Assembly: GCF_038024855.1 (NCBI RefSeq)
Contig: NZ_CP139087.1
Coordinates: forward strand, 1-64,000
DNA from: Methylocella tundrae
GTDB taxonomy: Bacteria; Pseudomonadota; Alphaproteobacteria; Rhizobiales; Beijerinckiaceae
Length of the DNA: 64,000 bases
Reading direction: 5' to 3'
Each line of letters begins with the position of its first letter. The stretch's first letter is position 1. The position numbers and the translations under genes are program-made. The notes below the pieces were generated by a model. It was not told the origin of the DNA, did not search any database, and saw only the letters and a list, made by a program, of their open reading frames with translations. Below, in pieces: positions 18,033 to 27,723 of this stretch.

Positions 18033-18332
18033 CGAAGCACCGCCCGACAGTCGCCGTCACGCCCGGCAGCAGCCGCGCCCATCTATCTCCCCATTCCTAA
18101 ATCCGTTCCACCCGCGCCGATACTCGACGGAGGCTAAACCGCGCATATCGCGGCAGCGGTCGCACGCCGATCTTCACACCAATATCCAATCCTTATCTTC
18201 GTTGCCGCCTCTCGCGAACCATCCTGGAGGCAGCCATCGTCGAAAGCGCCGCGGCGTGATCGACTTCTCAATATTTCAACGCTTATGCGGCGACGAGCAA
18301 GGTGAAGCGCCCGCGATCAACAAGAGACCAAA
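18033..18332. other. Intergenic region, no gene supported
   Basis: 300 bases with only poor overlapping frames. It may hold the promoter of the following run of small genes; no element could be assigned. Confidence 0.45.
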
Positions 18333-18485
18333 ATGCAGCAGATCCATCACGTCATCGCCTATTACCGTCACCTGTTTGAAACGACGCAAGAAACCGCCGT
18401 GAAAGTTCGCGCGCGCGAATGGTTTGATGTCTTGCGCGAGATGGAACCCTGCTCGAACCGCATCAATCATAAAATAGGTGACTGA
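18333..18485 (+). CDS. Small orphan protein (50 aa)
   Basis: Short frame MQQIHHVIAYYRHLFETTQE with a helical, aromatic-rich composition. The ribosome site is weak (AAGAGACC). Its stop nearly meets the start of the next frame, as expected for a coupled pair. Unrecognised. Confidence 0.5.
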   Translation: MQQIHHVIAYYRHLFETTQETAVKVRAREWFDVLREMEPCSNRINHKIGD

Positions 18486-18486
18486 C

Positions 18487-18738
18487 GTGAGAACTCTAGA
18501 CCTTTTGAAAAACCATCCCTGGAACATGCAGGCCGTCATCGCAGATGTGGGCCATGATCCAGTTACCGGCAAGCGGCTATTCACCGTTCGCATCGAGCCC
18601 ATCACCGGGCCGGATTGCACCGAGCCCAAAACTTTCCCATTCGAAACCGAAAACGCCGCACGCGCCCACGCCTGGACCGTCCTGGGCTTCGGTAATTATC
18701 TGCCGCCGAACAAAGAGTCCGCCAATGACTGTCGCTGA
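18487..18738 (+). CDS. Small orphan protein (83 aa), GTG start
   Basis: The GTG at 18487 is chosen because AGGTGA lies five bases upstream; a GTG at 18478 is in the same frame. The product has a beta-rich core (VGHDPVTGKRLFTVRIEPI) and the AARAHAWTVLGFGNYLP helix. It has the look of small plasmid proteins that carry one alpha-beta domain. Unrecognised. Confidence 0.58.
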   Translation: MRTLDLLKNHPWNMQAVIADVGHDPVTGKRLFTVRIEPITGPDCTEPKTFPFETENAARAHAWTVLGFGNYLPPNKESANDCR

Positions 18739-18802
18739 TCCTCGAAGGCCGCTGCCACATTGAACTACTCACATCCCCATCAATCTTACCATAGGACATA
18801 CT

Positions 18803-19141
18803 ATGACCAACGACATTCAAACCATCGATCGAAAAATCGCAGCCTTCGCCGTCGAGACCTTCCTTAAAGCCGGGTTTCTGCTCGGCGTGAACGATGGCGA
18901 CACCACCACTATCACGCGCAGTAGGGACGCCGTCGCGATCCTTTCGGCAATGTTCACCACCGATCAGGACCGCTTGCTTGTCTATCGCCACTGCGACAAC
19001 AAATATTTTGGTTGGGTGCTGTTCATTTACGGTAACACGGGATGGGACGTCATCAACGACTACACCGGAAATATTGAGGGCGTCATGGTGGCAGTCGGCG
19101 CCTATGCGCAAGAGTTTGAACCCGCCGCAAGGGAGTGCTGA
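18803..19141 (+). CDS. Orphan protein (112 aa)
   Basis: TAGGA lies seven bases before the ATG. Soluble alpha/beta protein (AVETFLKAGFLLGVNDGD ... YFGWVLFIYGNTGWDVIND). No family is recognised. Part of a head-to-tail series of small genes on the plus strand. Confidence 0.62.
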   Translation: MTNDIQTIDRKIAAFAVETFLKAGFLLGVNDGDTTTITRSRDAVAILSAMFTTDQDRLLVYRHCDNKYFGWVLFIYGNTGWDVINDYTGNIEGVMVAVGAYAQEFEPAAREC

Positions 19142-19213
19142 TGCTGGATCGTCAAAGAGCTCCTGCCAAGCGGCGCGTCAATTAGCATCAATCCTGAAAT
19201 AGGGAACACGGAC

Positions 19214-19375
19214 ATGAACAATAGCCTTCGCTTCATCGAGCAAGAAACAATCGACCTGATGAAAATCACACTCCGCCATAATCGCGATGAAAGGACACTG
19301 TTGTTATCCGCATGGATGATTTGGTGTGCAGAAGAAGACGGCAATATTGACGCAGCGAAATTCACTTTTATCTGA
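19214..19375 (+). CDS. Small orphan protein (53 aa)
   Basis: AGGGAA lies about eight bases before the ATG. Helical small protein (FIEQETIDLMKITLRHNRDE) with a Trp/Met-rich second helix. Unrecognised. Confidence 0.5.
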   Translation: MNNSLRFIEQETIDLMKITLRHNRDERTLLLSAWMIWCAEEDGNIDAAKFTFI

Positions 19376-19436
19376 TCCTCAAAGGGCTCCCTACGGGACC
19401 CCCCGCTGAGCATCCTGCTCTGAAAGGACACGAAAA

Positions 19437-19523
19437 ATGTTCTGGATCGACTACTGGCTCAATCAGACCACCGCCGCAGTCGAGGCTTGGCTCTATTATC
19501 TTTGGAAAAAGGGATACATCTGA
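19437..19523 (+). CDS. 28-residue leader-like peptide
   Basis: AAAGGA nine bases before the ATG, then MFWIDYWLNQTTAAVEAWLY and a short basic end. It is strikingly aromatic and amphipathic. Its TGA overlaps the next ATG (TGATG), so it should be coupled to the following gene, as a leader peptide would be. A short membrane-active peptide is the other possibility. Confidence 0.5.
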   Translation: MFWIDYWLNQTTAAVEAWLYYLWKKGYI

Positions 19524-19762
19524 TGTCGCCGACAAACGAACAACACCGTGAACATGCTCAGACCGCGCTGCAGCTCTATGAAAACCGAAGACCTGACGAA
19601 AGCGCCCATAAAGGCGAACCGGACTTTCTGATGCAAGAACATCTGCCCGATTTGCTTGCCGATCTGATGCACCTTGCCGCCGGACACGGCGTCAACTTCG
19701 ACGATGCGATCGAAAGTGCGAAGCGCAATTTCCTCGAGGAACAAAAGGCTGATCTGCTATGA
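19523..19762 (+). CDS. Small orphan protein (79 aa)
   Basis: The ATG at 19523 overlaps the stop of the 28-residue peptide; the frame is open from 19487, but that part duplicates the peptide's coding. Helical acidic product (HREHAQTALQLYENRRPDES ... LLADLMHLAAGHGVNFDDA). Unrecognised. Its stop overlaps the next start (ATGA). Confidence 0.62.
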   Translation: MSPTNEQHREHAQTALQLYENRRPDESAHKGEPDFLMQEHLPDLLADLMHLAAGHGVNFDDAIESAKRNFLEEQKADLL

Positions 19763-19965
19763 GCCGCCTCACATCTGAACAGAGCTTTCTACTGAAATGG
19801 CTCGAGAAAGAGGAGTCGTCCGCGCTTGGCGAATGTGAAGGCCAGGCTCTTACCATGCTCATCAATCTCGGATTGGCCGAGATTAAGGATACATCTGACG
19901 GCCCGTGGTCGCGCGTCTCCCTCACGCAGGCCGGTTATGCAACACTTGCCGAGCAATCCTCATGA
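19759..19965 (+). CDS. Small winged-helix-like protein (68 aa)
   Basis: Starts in an ATGA overlap with the gene before. The pattern LTSEQSFLLKWLEKEESSA ... MLINLGLAEIKD ... VSLTQAGYATL fits a compact winged helix of the MarR-like or phage kind. DNA binding is inferred from the pattern only. Confidence 0.6.
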   Translation: MSRLTSEQSFLLKWLEKEESSALGECEGQALTMLINLGLAEIKDTSDGPWSRVSLTQAGYATLAEQSS

Positions 19966-20144
19966 AATTCCGCGTCGTACTTGTCGAAGAGGTCACATAC
20001 GAGGTCGAGGTTGAGGCCGACGACGAAGCATCTGCCGGGGACGCCGCCCGCAAGAGATGGGAGGAATCCGAAAACCCTACGGAAGAGTTCAGCGGCCAGG
20101 GCGCAGGCGTTGAAGTTGACGATGTCGAGAAGATCAATTCCTGA
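19962..20144 (+). CDS. DpnD/PcfM-like small protein (60 aa)
   Basis: Overlaps the previous stop. The N-terminal strand pattern KFRVVLVEEVTYEVEVEADD followed by an Ala/Glu helix resembles the DpnD-PcfM family of small proteins on plasmids and phages, whose role is unknown. Last gene of a four-gene overlapping cluster. Confidence 0.6.
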   Translation: MKFRVVLVEEVTYEVEVEADDEASAGDAARKRWEESENPTEEFSGQGAGVEVDDVEKINS

Positions 20145-20368
20145 CGCGCCTGCGAAAGCGCGCGAGTTCAGGAAAGGCGCGGAGCGCTCCACGGGCCTTG
20201 CTGAAGACCCCTCAAAACCCGCTTCGGCTCTGGGGTCGGCGGTCCCGCCTGACTTCGCCTCTACGCCAGACTCCATCCACGATCTACCAGAACGCCGCCT
20301 TTCGAGGCATCGCGCCCTCAGCGCAGCGTGAATAATCGGAACAAACCCATCATCCACGGAGAAAGATA

Positions 20369-20650
20369 ATGCGCGACTCGCGCCTCTTCAATTGCCGCAC
20401 CGACGATGCTGCCCCCGACTGGTCCCTCTTCGATGCTATCGAGACAGGCGGCTGCACAACCGAGACGGACCCATCAACGGGAGACAGCTGGACCAATGGC
20501 GGCATCGACGACGACGAGGCCCAGTTCTGGACCGTCTATGCACGTCTGCGTGAGGGCGGTTGCGAGGCCATCACCGACTGCGCGTCCCGCGCCGAGGTTG
20601 ACGCTGTAGCTGACGAACTGTCGCGGCTGTCCGGCCTCTCTGTCGTCTAA
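20369..20650 (+). CDS. Acidic orphan protein (93 aa)
   Basis: ACGGAGAA lies before the ATG. Strongly acidic soluble protein (DAAPDWSLFDAIETGGCTTE ... IDDDEAQFWTVYARLREGG). The net charge would suit a DNA mimic, but that is speculation. Unrecognised. Confidence 0.6.
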   Translation: MRDSRLFNCRTDDAAPDWSLFDAIETGGCTTETDPSTGDSWTNGGIDDDEAQFWTVYARLREGGCEAITDCASRAEVDAVADELSRLSGLSVV

Positions 20651-20697
20651 CGGCGATCGGTTCGTTCCGACCGCTTTCCTTTTCCTGAAGGCCCTTC

Positions 20698-21078
20698 ATG
20701 CAATTAAAAGTTTACGTTGTCGATCGGAACACAGGCGCGGAAACGCTCCAAAGCCAATCCGCCCTTGATGAACTGTTCCACGACGATCTTTTTCAGGCCG
20801 CCGAACGCGATCTTCTCGAAACGGGCGAACACAGGGTCGGCGGAGGGGCAGCGCCCTTGATTCTCCTGCTACGAATTCCGGAAATCCCTTCCGGCTGTCA
20901 CCCGCTCGCGTTCGCTCAGATGCGCGACAGGCGAGCAAAGGGCTTATGCGCTATCGTTTATGGACTGCCCGGACGCAACGGGATCGAGCCGTTTACATTC
21001 TACGCCCGGGACAAACAATCGCTCGACGCCAAGGTCGCGGCATGGCGCAACGAGGGCTATCGCGTTGAGATAGCCTGA
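20698..21078 (+). CDS. Orphan protein (126 aa)
   Basis: CTGAAGG precedes the ATG. An N-terminal alpha-beta part (QLKVYVVDRNTGAETLQSQS) and a C-terminal IVYGLPGRNGIEPFTFYARD segment. No family is recognised. It ends about 70 bases before structured element D. Confidence 0.6.
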   Translation: MQLKVYVVDRNTGAETLQSQSALDELFHDDLFQAAERDLLETGEHRVGGGAAPLILLLRIPEIPSGCHPLAFAQMRDRRAKGLCAIVYGLPGRNGIEPFTFYARDKQSLDAKVAAWRNEGYRVEIA

Positions 21079-21150
21079 CCCGTTCGCTATGGAGAGCGCC
21101 CCCTTCCCTTCGCCTCATCCACCATAAGAAAAATGAGAAAATGCCAATGC

Positions 21151-21220
21151 CAGCGGGCGGCGCGGCGCGCAAGGGTCGAGCCGGGCGCAAGAGCGCCCTT
21201 GCCCGCCGCGCCGCTCGCTG
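21151..21220 (+). repeat. Family-1 structured element, copy D
   Basis: Imperfect long hairpin: CAGCGGGCGGCGCGGC against GCCGCGCCGCTCGCTG, enclosing CAAGGG / CCCTTG arms. It lacks the CCGCTnCGCTGG loop and so is the most divergent member. It ends about 60 bases before the zinc-ribbon gene. Confidence 0.55.
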
Positions 21221-21281
21221 ACCCGGCCAAAGAATATTGAAGAAATATTATCTTCACGGGAATGGCAGAGGAGAACGCCCC

Positions 21282-21503
21282 ATGGCGATTGAATATGGCA
21301 AATCCGGCAAGATCGTCGCGAAGCGCTTTACTTTCGACGAAATACAACAGGCCGACGAAAGCATGTCGGGCTTCTGCCGCGCTTGCGGAGAAGAGGCGGG
21401 ATGCTGCGAACCCGACGCGCGCAATTACAAGTGCGAGGCCTGCGGGTCCAACCAGGTGTTCGGCGCAGCGGAGCTTTTCTTGATGGGAGCGGTGAAGGAC
21501 TGA
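21282..21503 (+). CDS. Small zinc-ribbon protein (73 aa)
   Basis: GAGGAGAA lies before the ATG at 21282; an upstream in-frame ATG at 21237 has no site. Two CxxC pairs (FCRACGEEAGCC and YKCEACGSNQ) make a treble-clef-like zinc ribbon. A nucleic-acid or protein-binding adaptor is likely; the partner is unknown. Confidence 0.68.
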   Translation: MAIEYGKSGKIVAKRFTFDEIQQADESMSGFCRACGEEAGCCEPDARNYKCEACGSNQVFGAAELFLMGAVKD

Positions 21504-21592
21504 GTCGCAATAGCGGGATTCCTTCGCATCCGAAGACTTCGATCCCCGCGCCAGCTCTATCCCCGCGAACACCCTAACTCAGGATCACGCTT

Positions 21593-21847
21593 ATGGACGA
21601 CAAGTACGATTGGGCCACAACTGGCATCACCCACGACGGCCACCACCAACTCATGCACATTTATCGCTGCTCTACCAATAGAGAAAAAAGCCAACCCTTA
21701 TATCTCGACCAGGATCAATCCCGACTTCTGAACGCCTGCCTCCAGCAGCTCGCCAAAGACACTTCGGACGACACCTGGTCCATGATGCGGCAGGCAATTC
21801 TGCGCGCTTTCTACGAGACCCTGATTTCTTCAACGCGATCGAGCTAA
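21593..21847 (+). CDS. Small orphan protein (84 aa)
   Basis: CAGGAT upstream of the ATG. A His-rich N-terminus (GITHDGHHQLMHIYRC) and a helical C-terminus (LLNACLQQLAKDTSDDTW). Unrecognised. It precedes the giant methyltransferase-helicase gene by 138 bases. Confidence 0.58.
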   Translation: MDDKYDWATTGITHDGHHQLMHIYRCSTNREKSQPLYLDQDQSRLLNACLQQLAKDTSDDTWSMMRQAILRAFYETLISSTRSS

Positions 21848-21985
21848 TCGCGCCGCTCTGAGCCGCGCCGCGCCGGCCCTCGCTCAAGCGAAACACCCAC
21901 TCAGAAAACACCCCGTCCCAATCCCGCAAGGAACCCTGACCGCCCCTGGCGCGCCAGCGCTTCCGCTTGTTCAAAAGGCTCCAAG

Positions 21986-24900
21986 ATGAAATCCAAACCC
22001 GCACAATACACCCTCCCCTTCCTCGACACGACGAGCCTTGGCGCCAGTGGATTTGATCTTTACTCCAGCTTTGGCGCTCCGCCGCTCGCGCCCTCGGATT
22101 CGGGCGAGCATACGGTCGATCGCGGGAATTCCGCAGCGAACGACGAGCCAACCCGCACCCCCGCTCGGGACTTTCGTCTTGCTGGCGATCGCAAGCTCGC
22201 TTCGGGCTGGAAGGCGCGCGCGGCCGACAATCTCGCCGCAATCAGGCTCGCCCAAACGATTGAAAATGAAGACCGCCACGCCACCGCCGAAGAACAGGAG
22301 ATCCTCTCCCGCTTCACCGCCTTCGGCGCCAGCGATCTCGCCAATAAACTTTTCCGCCGCGCCGGCGAAAGCTTCGCCGGCGGCTGGGACGATCTCGGCA
22401 ACCAGCTCGAGCAACTGGTTTCGCGCGAAGAGCTCGCCAGTCTCTCGCGCGCCACCCAATACGCGCATTTCACGCCGGAATTCGTCGTTCGCGCTATCTG
22501 GAAAGCTCTGTTGCGCATGGGCGTCGCTGGCGGACGCATTCTTGAACCTGGCTGCGGGACCGGCCTCTTCTTCGCTCTCATGCCCGAATCCCTCGCCGGC
22601 AAGACAACCCTTACCGGCATCGAGATGGACGCCTCCACGGCGCGGATCGCGAAGCTCCTCTATCCGAACGCCGTCATTCGACATGAGGATTTCACCAAAG
22701 CCAGACTGCCCGACACTTACGATCTCGTTCTCGGCAATCCTCCTTTCAGCGATCGCACGGTTCGCGCCGACGATCCCGCCGGCGAGCTGCGCCTCTCCCT
22801 GCATGATTATTTCATCGCACGCTCGGTCGAGCGGTTAAAGCCGGGCGGTCTCGCCGCCTTCGTCACCAGCCGCTACACCATGGACAAAACCGATGAAAGG
22901 GCCCGCGCTCACATCGCCTCCATGGCTGACCTTCTCGGCGCTATCCGCCTGCCGCAAGGCAGCATGAACGCGGCCGGAACCGACGTCGTCGTCGATATTC
23001 TGTTTCTACTAAAGCGCGACGTCGACCAGCCTCCCGTCGGCCCGGCCTGGACGTCTCTAGCAGAGGCCGTCCCTGCTGATGATGGCGACCAGGCGCTCTC
23101 GATCAACCGATACTTTCTGGACCACCCGGAGATGGTTCTCGGCCGCCACGCGCGCGTCTCAAGTCCCTTCGGTCCCGCCTATAGCTGCCGACCGAACCCC
23201 GACGCCAGCTTGAACGAGGATCTTCGCATCGTCGTCGATCGCCTGCCGCGCGACATCTGCAAGCGGCCTTCTAAAACCGATGCTTTGACCCCCGAACGAC
23301 CCAAGGTCCGCGTCGGGGCCGCGGCGGACGGAGCCACCGTCAAGGAAGGCAGCTATCTCGTCATCGACAATCAGCTCGTCCAGATCCTTGATGGCGAGCC
23401 GATCCCCGTCGCGATCCGCAACGGCAAGGGAACCGAGGGAATCCCCGCCAAACATGCAAGGCTCATTCGCGGGCTTATTACGGTCCGTGACGCGATCCGC
23501 GCCATTCTGCGCGCCCAGGAGGCCGATCAGCCCTGGGGACCAGCCCAGGTCCGCCTGCGCGTCGCCTATGCCTCGTTTGTGCGCGATTTCGGGCCGATCA
23601 ATCTGACGACCATCGTCGAGACGACGAACGCGGAGACTGGCGACACCCGCGAATCCATGCGCAGGCCCAACCTGCAACCATTCTTCGACGATCCCGACGT
23701 ATGGCTCGTGTCCTCGATCGAGAACTACGACATCGAGAGCGGAAAGGCCAAGCAAGGTCCGATCTTCACCGAACGCGTGCTGCATCCCACCGTCACGCCG
23801 CTCATCGAAAGCGCTGCCGACGCCCTCGCCGTGACCCTGCATGAAGTCGGCTTCGTCGATCTCGACCGCATTGCCGAACTGCTCGGTCGATCCCGCGACG
23901 AAACCATCGCCGAACTCGGCGAACGCATCTTTCTCGATCCCCAACTATCGATTGAAGGCGTCGAGACCTGGCAGACGGCAGACGCCTATCTCTCCGGCCC
24001 GATCCGCACCAAGCTCGCAGCCGCCATCGCCGCGGCGACCCTCGACCCGTGCTATGGCCGTAATGTCGAGGCGCTGCAAAAGGTCTTGCCCGAAGATCTC
24101 AAGCCCTCGGACATCAGCGCCCGGCTCGGCGCCCCCTGGATCCCCGCCCCCGACATCGCAGCCTTTTGCACGGAAGTCCTCGGCGTCGAAACCCGCGTCC
24201 ATCACACGGTCGAAATCGCGTCCTGGACGATTGATATCAACGCCTTCGCTCGCGCGCCGACGTCAACGTCGACGTGGGGCACGGAACGGCGCCACGCCGG
24301 ACTTCTACTCAGCGACGCTCTGAATGCGACGCTGCCACAAATCTACGATGTTTTCATCGAAGACGGCGTCGAAAAGCGAGTTCTCAACGCCGCCGACACG
24401 GAGGCGGCCAAAGAAAAACTGGCCAAGATCAAGACGGCGTTCGAGACATGGATCTGGACGGACGCCGATCGCACCGATCGCCTCGCCCGCGTCTACAATG
24501 ATCGCTTCAATAATCTCGTTCCGCGGCACTTCGACGGCTCTCATTTGCAGCTTCCCGGAGCGAGCAGCGTCGTCAAGCTCTACGCCCACCAGAAGCGCGT
24601 CATCTGGCGCATCGTCAGCGCCGGCGCCACTTATATCGCCCATGCCGTCGGAGCCGGAAAGACGTTCAGCATCGCCGCTGCGATCATGGAGCAGAAGCGC
24701 CTCGGCCTCGTCACCAAAGCCATGATGGTGGTGCCCGGACATTGCCTCGCGCAGGCAAGCCGCGAATTCCTGCAACTCTATCCGAACGCCCGCATTCTGG
24801 TCGCCGACGAAACCAATTTCGTCAAGGAAAAGCGCCAGCGCTTTCTGGCCCGCGCGGCGACGGCGACATGGGACTGCATTATCGTCACTCATTCCGCCTT

Positions 24901-27088
24901 CAAATTCATTCCGACTCCAACCAGGTTCGAAAGAGGGCTCATCAAGAAGCAGATCAATTCCTCCGCCGATCTCCTCGAAAAAATCGATAACGATGATCGC
25001 ATTTCCAGAAAGCGCATCGAGCGCATGAAGGAAGGACTCGAGGCTTCGCTCGAAGCGCTGCAAAGCCGCAAGGACGATCTTCTGACGATCAGCGAAATGG
25101 GAGTCGATCAGCTCATTGTCGATGAGGTACAGGAGTTTCGCAAACTTTCCTTCGCGACAAACATGTCAACGCTAAAGGGCGTCGATCCTGACGGATCGCA
25201 ACGCGCCTGGGACCTCTTCGTCAAAACCCGCTTCATCGACGCAGAGAAAAACCCCGGCCGCGCCCTCATCCCCGCCTCGGGCACGCCAATCACCAATACC
25301 CTCGGCGAGCTCTTCACCCTGCAAAGGTTCATGCAGCCCGACGCCCTTGAGGAACGCGGCATTCAGGAATTCGACGCCTGGGCCGCGACCTTCGGAGACA
25401 CCCGCACGGAACTCGAACTGCAGCCCTCCGGCCTCTACAAGCCCGTCACGCGGTTTTCCGAATTCGTCAATGTCCCCGACCTTATGGCGATCTATCGCAT
25501 GGTCGCCGACGTCGTCCTGCAATCCGACCTTCGCCAGTTCTTACGCCTGCCCGCCATCAAAACCGGCAAGCGCCAGATCATCACCGCCGCGCCAAGCCGC
25601 GCCTTCAAAGCCTATCAGCGTCATCTCGCGGAACGGATCGAAAAGATCCGCCAGCGCACAGGCAAGCCAAAGCCGGGCGACGACATTCTCCTCAGCGTCA
25701 TCGGCGACGGCCGCCACGCCGCGATCGACCTGCGCTTCGTTCTCGCTGAATTTGATGACGAGCCCGAAAACAAGCTCAACGCGCTGATTGACAACGTCCA
25801 CCGCATCTGGCGCGATACATCGCAGCGTCGTTACACGCGACCCGACGGCATTCCTTATGCCCTACCCGGCGCCGCGCAGATGATTTTCTCCGATCTCGGC
25901 ACACTCAGCGTCGAAGCGACGCGCGAATTTTCCGCTTACCGCTGGATCAAAACCCGCCTGATGGAGCTCGGCATTCCTGCCAGCCAGATCGCCTTCATGC
26001 AGGATTTCAAGAAATCCAGCGCCAAGCAACGGCTCTTCAACGACGTCAATGGGGGAGCCATCCGCATCCTCATCGGATCGTCTGAAACCATGGGCACCGG
26101 CGTCAACGCCCAGCGCCGCCTGATCGCCCTTCACCACCTCGACGTGCCCTGGCTGCCTTCGCACATTACCCAACGCGAAGGGCGCATCGAACGCCAGGGT
26201 AACGAAAATGATCAGATCGAGATCTACGCTTACGCCACCCGCGGAAGTGTTGATGCTACGGGTTGGCAAATGCTTGAGCGCAAACAGCGGTTCATCGACA
26301 TGGCTATGTCCGGCGACCGCAGCATACGCAGAATTGAGGACGCAGGCAATCAAGTCAACCAGTTTGCCCTGGCGAAAGCCATCGCATCAGGCGATCCCCG
26401 ACTCATGCAAAAGGCCGGGCTCGAAGCTGAGATCGCGCGGCTCGAACGTCTGCGCGCCTCGCATTTCGATGATCAACACCTTCTGCGCCGAAAACTCAGC
26501 TCCGCCGAGGCGTCTCTCGCCCATGCGAAGCGCCGCATCGTGGAAATCGACCTCGATCTGATCCAGCGCAAACCAACTTCCGGCGATGCTTTCAGCATGC
26601 AGGTCGAAGGAAAGACCTTTTCTGAACGCAAACAAGCCGGGGCTGCTCTCATCAAAGCCATCCGCCATCATGAAATGCAAGGCCTTGCCGGGAACTGGAC
26701 GCTCGGTTCTATGGGAGGCTTTGAGCTTGCCCTCTCGCTCTCCCCTCGTCGCGTTCTTTTCTCGCGCATTGAACTGACGATGCTGCGCAACGGCGAAGCC
26801 ACCGAGATCGAATTTGATGATGAACTGACTGCCCTCGGCATTATCTCGCGCCTCGAATATACGCTCACACGCTTCGAGGTTGAACTCGCTCAATATAAAC
26901 GCACCGTCGCGGACAATTGCGCCTGGATTGCTTCGTTCCGCGAACGCCTCGGCGAGAAATTCGCTTTCGAAGGCGAGCTTCTCGATAAGCGCGGGGAGAT
27001 GGACGCTCTTGAAGCGTCTCTTGCAACGACCGAGACGGATTCCGGCGAGACCGAAGACCTTCTCGCTCTCGGATTATACGCCCGCTGA
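21986..27088 (+). CDS. Giant N6-adenine methyltransferase / Snf2-like helicase (DarB-like)
   Basis: 1700 residues in one frame. The first third is a methyltransferase with SAM motif LEPGCGTGLFF near residue 186 and the adenine-specific NPPF near 250. The second half is an SF2 helicase: Walker A AVGAGKT near 887, DEVQ near 1044, SGTPITNTLGELF, and QREGRIERQGN (motif VI) near 1395. A helical C-terminal region follows. The architecture matches the DarB antirestriction protein of phage P1 and similar proteins of conjugative elements. In that setting the enzyme protects the element's own DNA, which suits the predicted leading-region location. Start chosen by CAAGATG. Confidence 0.88.
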   Translation: MKSKPAQYTLPFLDTTSLGASGFDLYSSFGAPPLAPSDSGEHTVDRGNSAANDEPTRTPARDFRLAGDRKLASGWKARAADNLAAIRLAQTIENEDRHATAEEQEILSRFTAFGASDLANKLFRRAGESFAGGWDDLGNQLEQLVSREELASLSRATQYAHFTPEFVVRAIWKALLRMGVAGGRILEPGCGTGLFFALMPESLAGKTTLTGIEMDASTARIAKLLYPNAVIRHEDFTKARLPDTYDLVLGNPPFSDRTVRADDPAGELRLSLHDYFIARSVERLKPGGLAAFVTSRYTMDKTDERARAHIASMADLLGAIRLPQGSMNAAGTDVVVDILFLLKRDVDQPPVGPAWTSLAEAVPADDGDQALSINRYFLDHPEMVLGRHARVSSPFGPAYSCRPNPDASLNEDLRIVVDRLPRDICKRPSKTDALTPERPKVRVGAAADGATVKEGSYLVIDNQLVQILDGEPIPVAIRNGKGTEGIPAKHARLIRGLITVRDAIRAILRAQEADQPWGPAQVRLRVAYASFVRDFGPINLTTIVETTNAETGDTRESMRRPNLQPFFDDPDVWLVSSIENYDIESGKAKQGPIFTERVLHPTVTPLIESAADALAVTLHEVGFVDLDRIAELLGRSRDETIAELGERIFLDPQLSIEGVETWQTADAYLSGPIRTKLAAAIAAATLDPCYGRNVEALQKVLPEDLKPSDISARLGAPWIPAPDIAAFCTEVLGVETRVHHTVEIASWTIDINAFARAPTSTSTWGTERRHAGLLLSDALNATLPQIYDVFIEDGVEKRVLNAADTEAAKEKLAKIKTAFETWIWTDADRTDRLARVYNDRFNNLVPRHFDGSHLQLPGASSVVKLYAHQKRVIWRIVSAGATYIAHAVGAGKTFSIAAAIMEQKRLGLVTKAMMVVPGHCLAQASREFLQLYPNARILVADETNFVKEKRQRFLARAATATWDCIIVTHSAFKFIPTPTRFERGLIKKQINSSADLLEKIDNDDRISRKRIERMKEGLEASLEALQSRKDDLLTISEMGVDQLIVDEVQEFRKLSFATNMSTLKGVDPDGSQRAWDLFVKTRFIDAEKNPGRALIPASGTPITNTLGELFTLQRFMQPDALEERGIQEFDAWAATFGDTRTELELQPSGLYKPVTRFSEFVNVPDLMAIYRMVADVVLQSDLRQFLRLPAIKTGKRQIITAAPSRAFKAYQRHLAERIEKIRQRTGKPKPGDDILLSVIGDGRHAAIDLRFVLAEFDDEPENKLNALIDNVHRIWRDTSQRRYTRPDGIPYALPGAAQMIFSDLGTLSVEATREFSAYRWIKTRLMELGIPASQIAFMQDFKKSSAKQRLFNDVNGGAIRILIGSSETMGTGVNAQRRLIALHHLDVPWLPSHITQREGRIERQGNENDQIEIYAYATRGSVDATGWQMLERKQRFIDMAMSGDRSIRRIEDAGNQVNQFALAKAIASGDPRLMQKAGLEAEIARLERLRASHFDDQHLLRRKLSSAEASLAHAKRRIVEIDLDLIQRKPTSGDAFSMQVEGKTFSERKQAGAALIKAIRHHEMQGLAGNWTLGSMGGFELALSLSPRRVLFSRIELTMLRNGEATEIEFDDELTALGIISRLEYTLTRFEVELAQYKRTVADNCAWIASFRERLGEKFAFEGELLDKRGEMDALEASLATTETDSGETEDLLALGLYAR

Positions 27089-27180
27089 CGCGCGGCTCAT
27101 CGCTCAAAACGCGATTGAGACATCCGCCTTCCGCGACCCTTCCACACAATTTAATCCCTCTTTCCCAAAGGATCCACGCC

Positions 27181-27723
27181 ATGATTCCTCCCGCTGTCGT
27201 TCGCGCGCTCACGAATCCGGCGCTCATAGCCGATACTTTAACGCCCACCAAATGGAGTTCGGCTGAAGACAAGGCGAAGTTCGGCTCGGCTTTGCTAAAA
27301 TTTATCGCAGCCGACTTCCCAAAAATCGCATTCAAAAAGCCGCTATACAATCGCCTCTCAAACACGTTCGGACATATAGCTCACTATGATCTCAACGGCT
27401 TCTACGCGGAAGTTTTTGAGGACACCGCGGGCAAGATAGAATTTCTTCAACAGACCTTGCAATGGCCGTGCTGGAGCGATCCCGCCTACACCTATTGCGA
27501 CGTCGAGCGCCTGATCCAGGCGCGCCTGCGCAAATCGGGAATTCTCGCGATCAAACAGGCAGAGCTGGCCGCCGAATCCCGGCGCCACGAACTCACCGCC
27601 CTCGAAAGGTTAAAGGCCAAATACGAGCCAACGACGGCGCTTTCCCCGGCGCCGCCAGCGCCGCCAATGCCTCCCGCCCAGCTTCTCAGACAGACCGATC
27701 TATTCGATGTCTGCACGCGATAA
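27181..27723 (+). CDS. Orphan protein (180 aa)
   Basis: AAAGGATCC lies before the ATG at 27181. Soluble helical protein with the aromatic segment WPCWSDPAYTYCDVERLI and a Pro-rich tail (PAPPAPPMPPAQLL). It lies 92 bases after the DarB-like gene and may be a partner of it. No family is recognised. Confidence 0.6.
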   Translation: MIPPAVVRALTNPALIADTLTPTKWSSAEDKAKFGSALLKFIAADFPKIAFKKPLYNRLSNTFGHIAHYDLNGFYAEVFEDTAGKIEFLQQTLQWPCWSDPAYTYCDVERLIQARLRKSGILAIKQAELAAESRRHELTALERLKAKYEPTTALSPAPPAPPMPPAQLLRQTDLFDVCTR

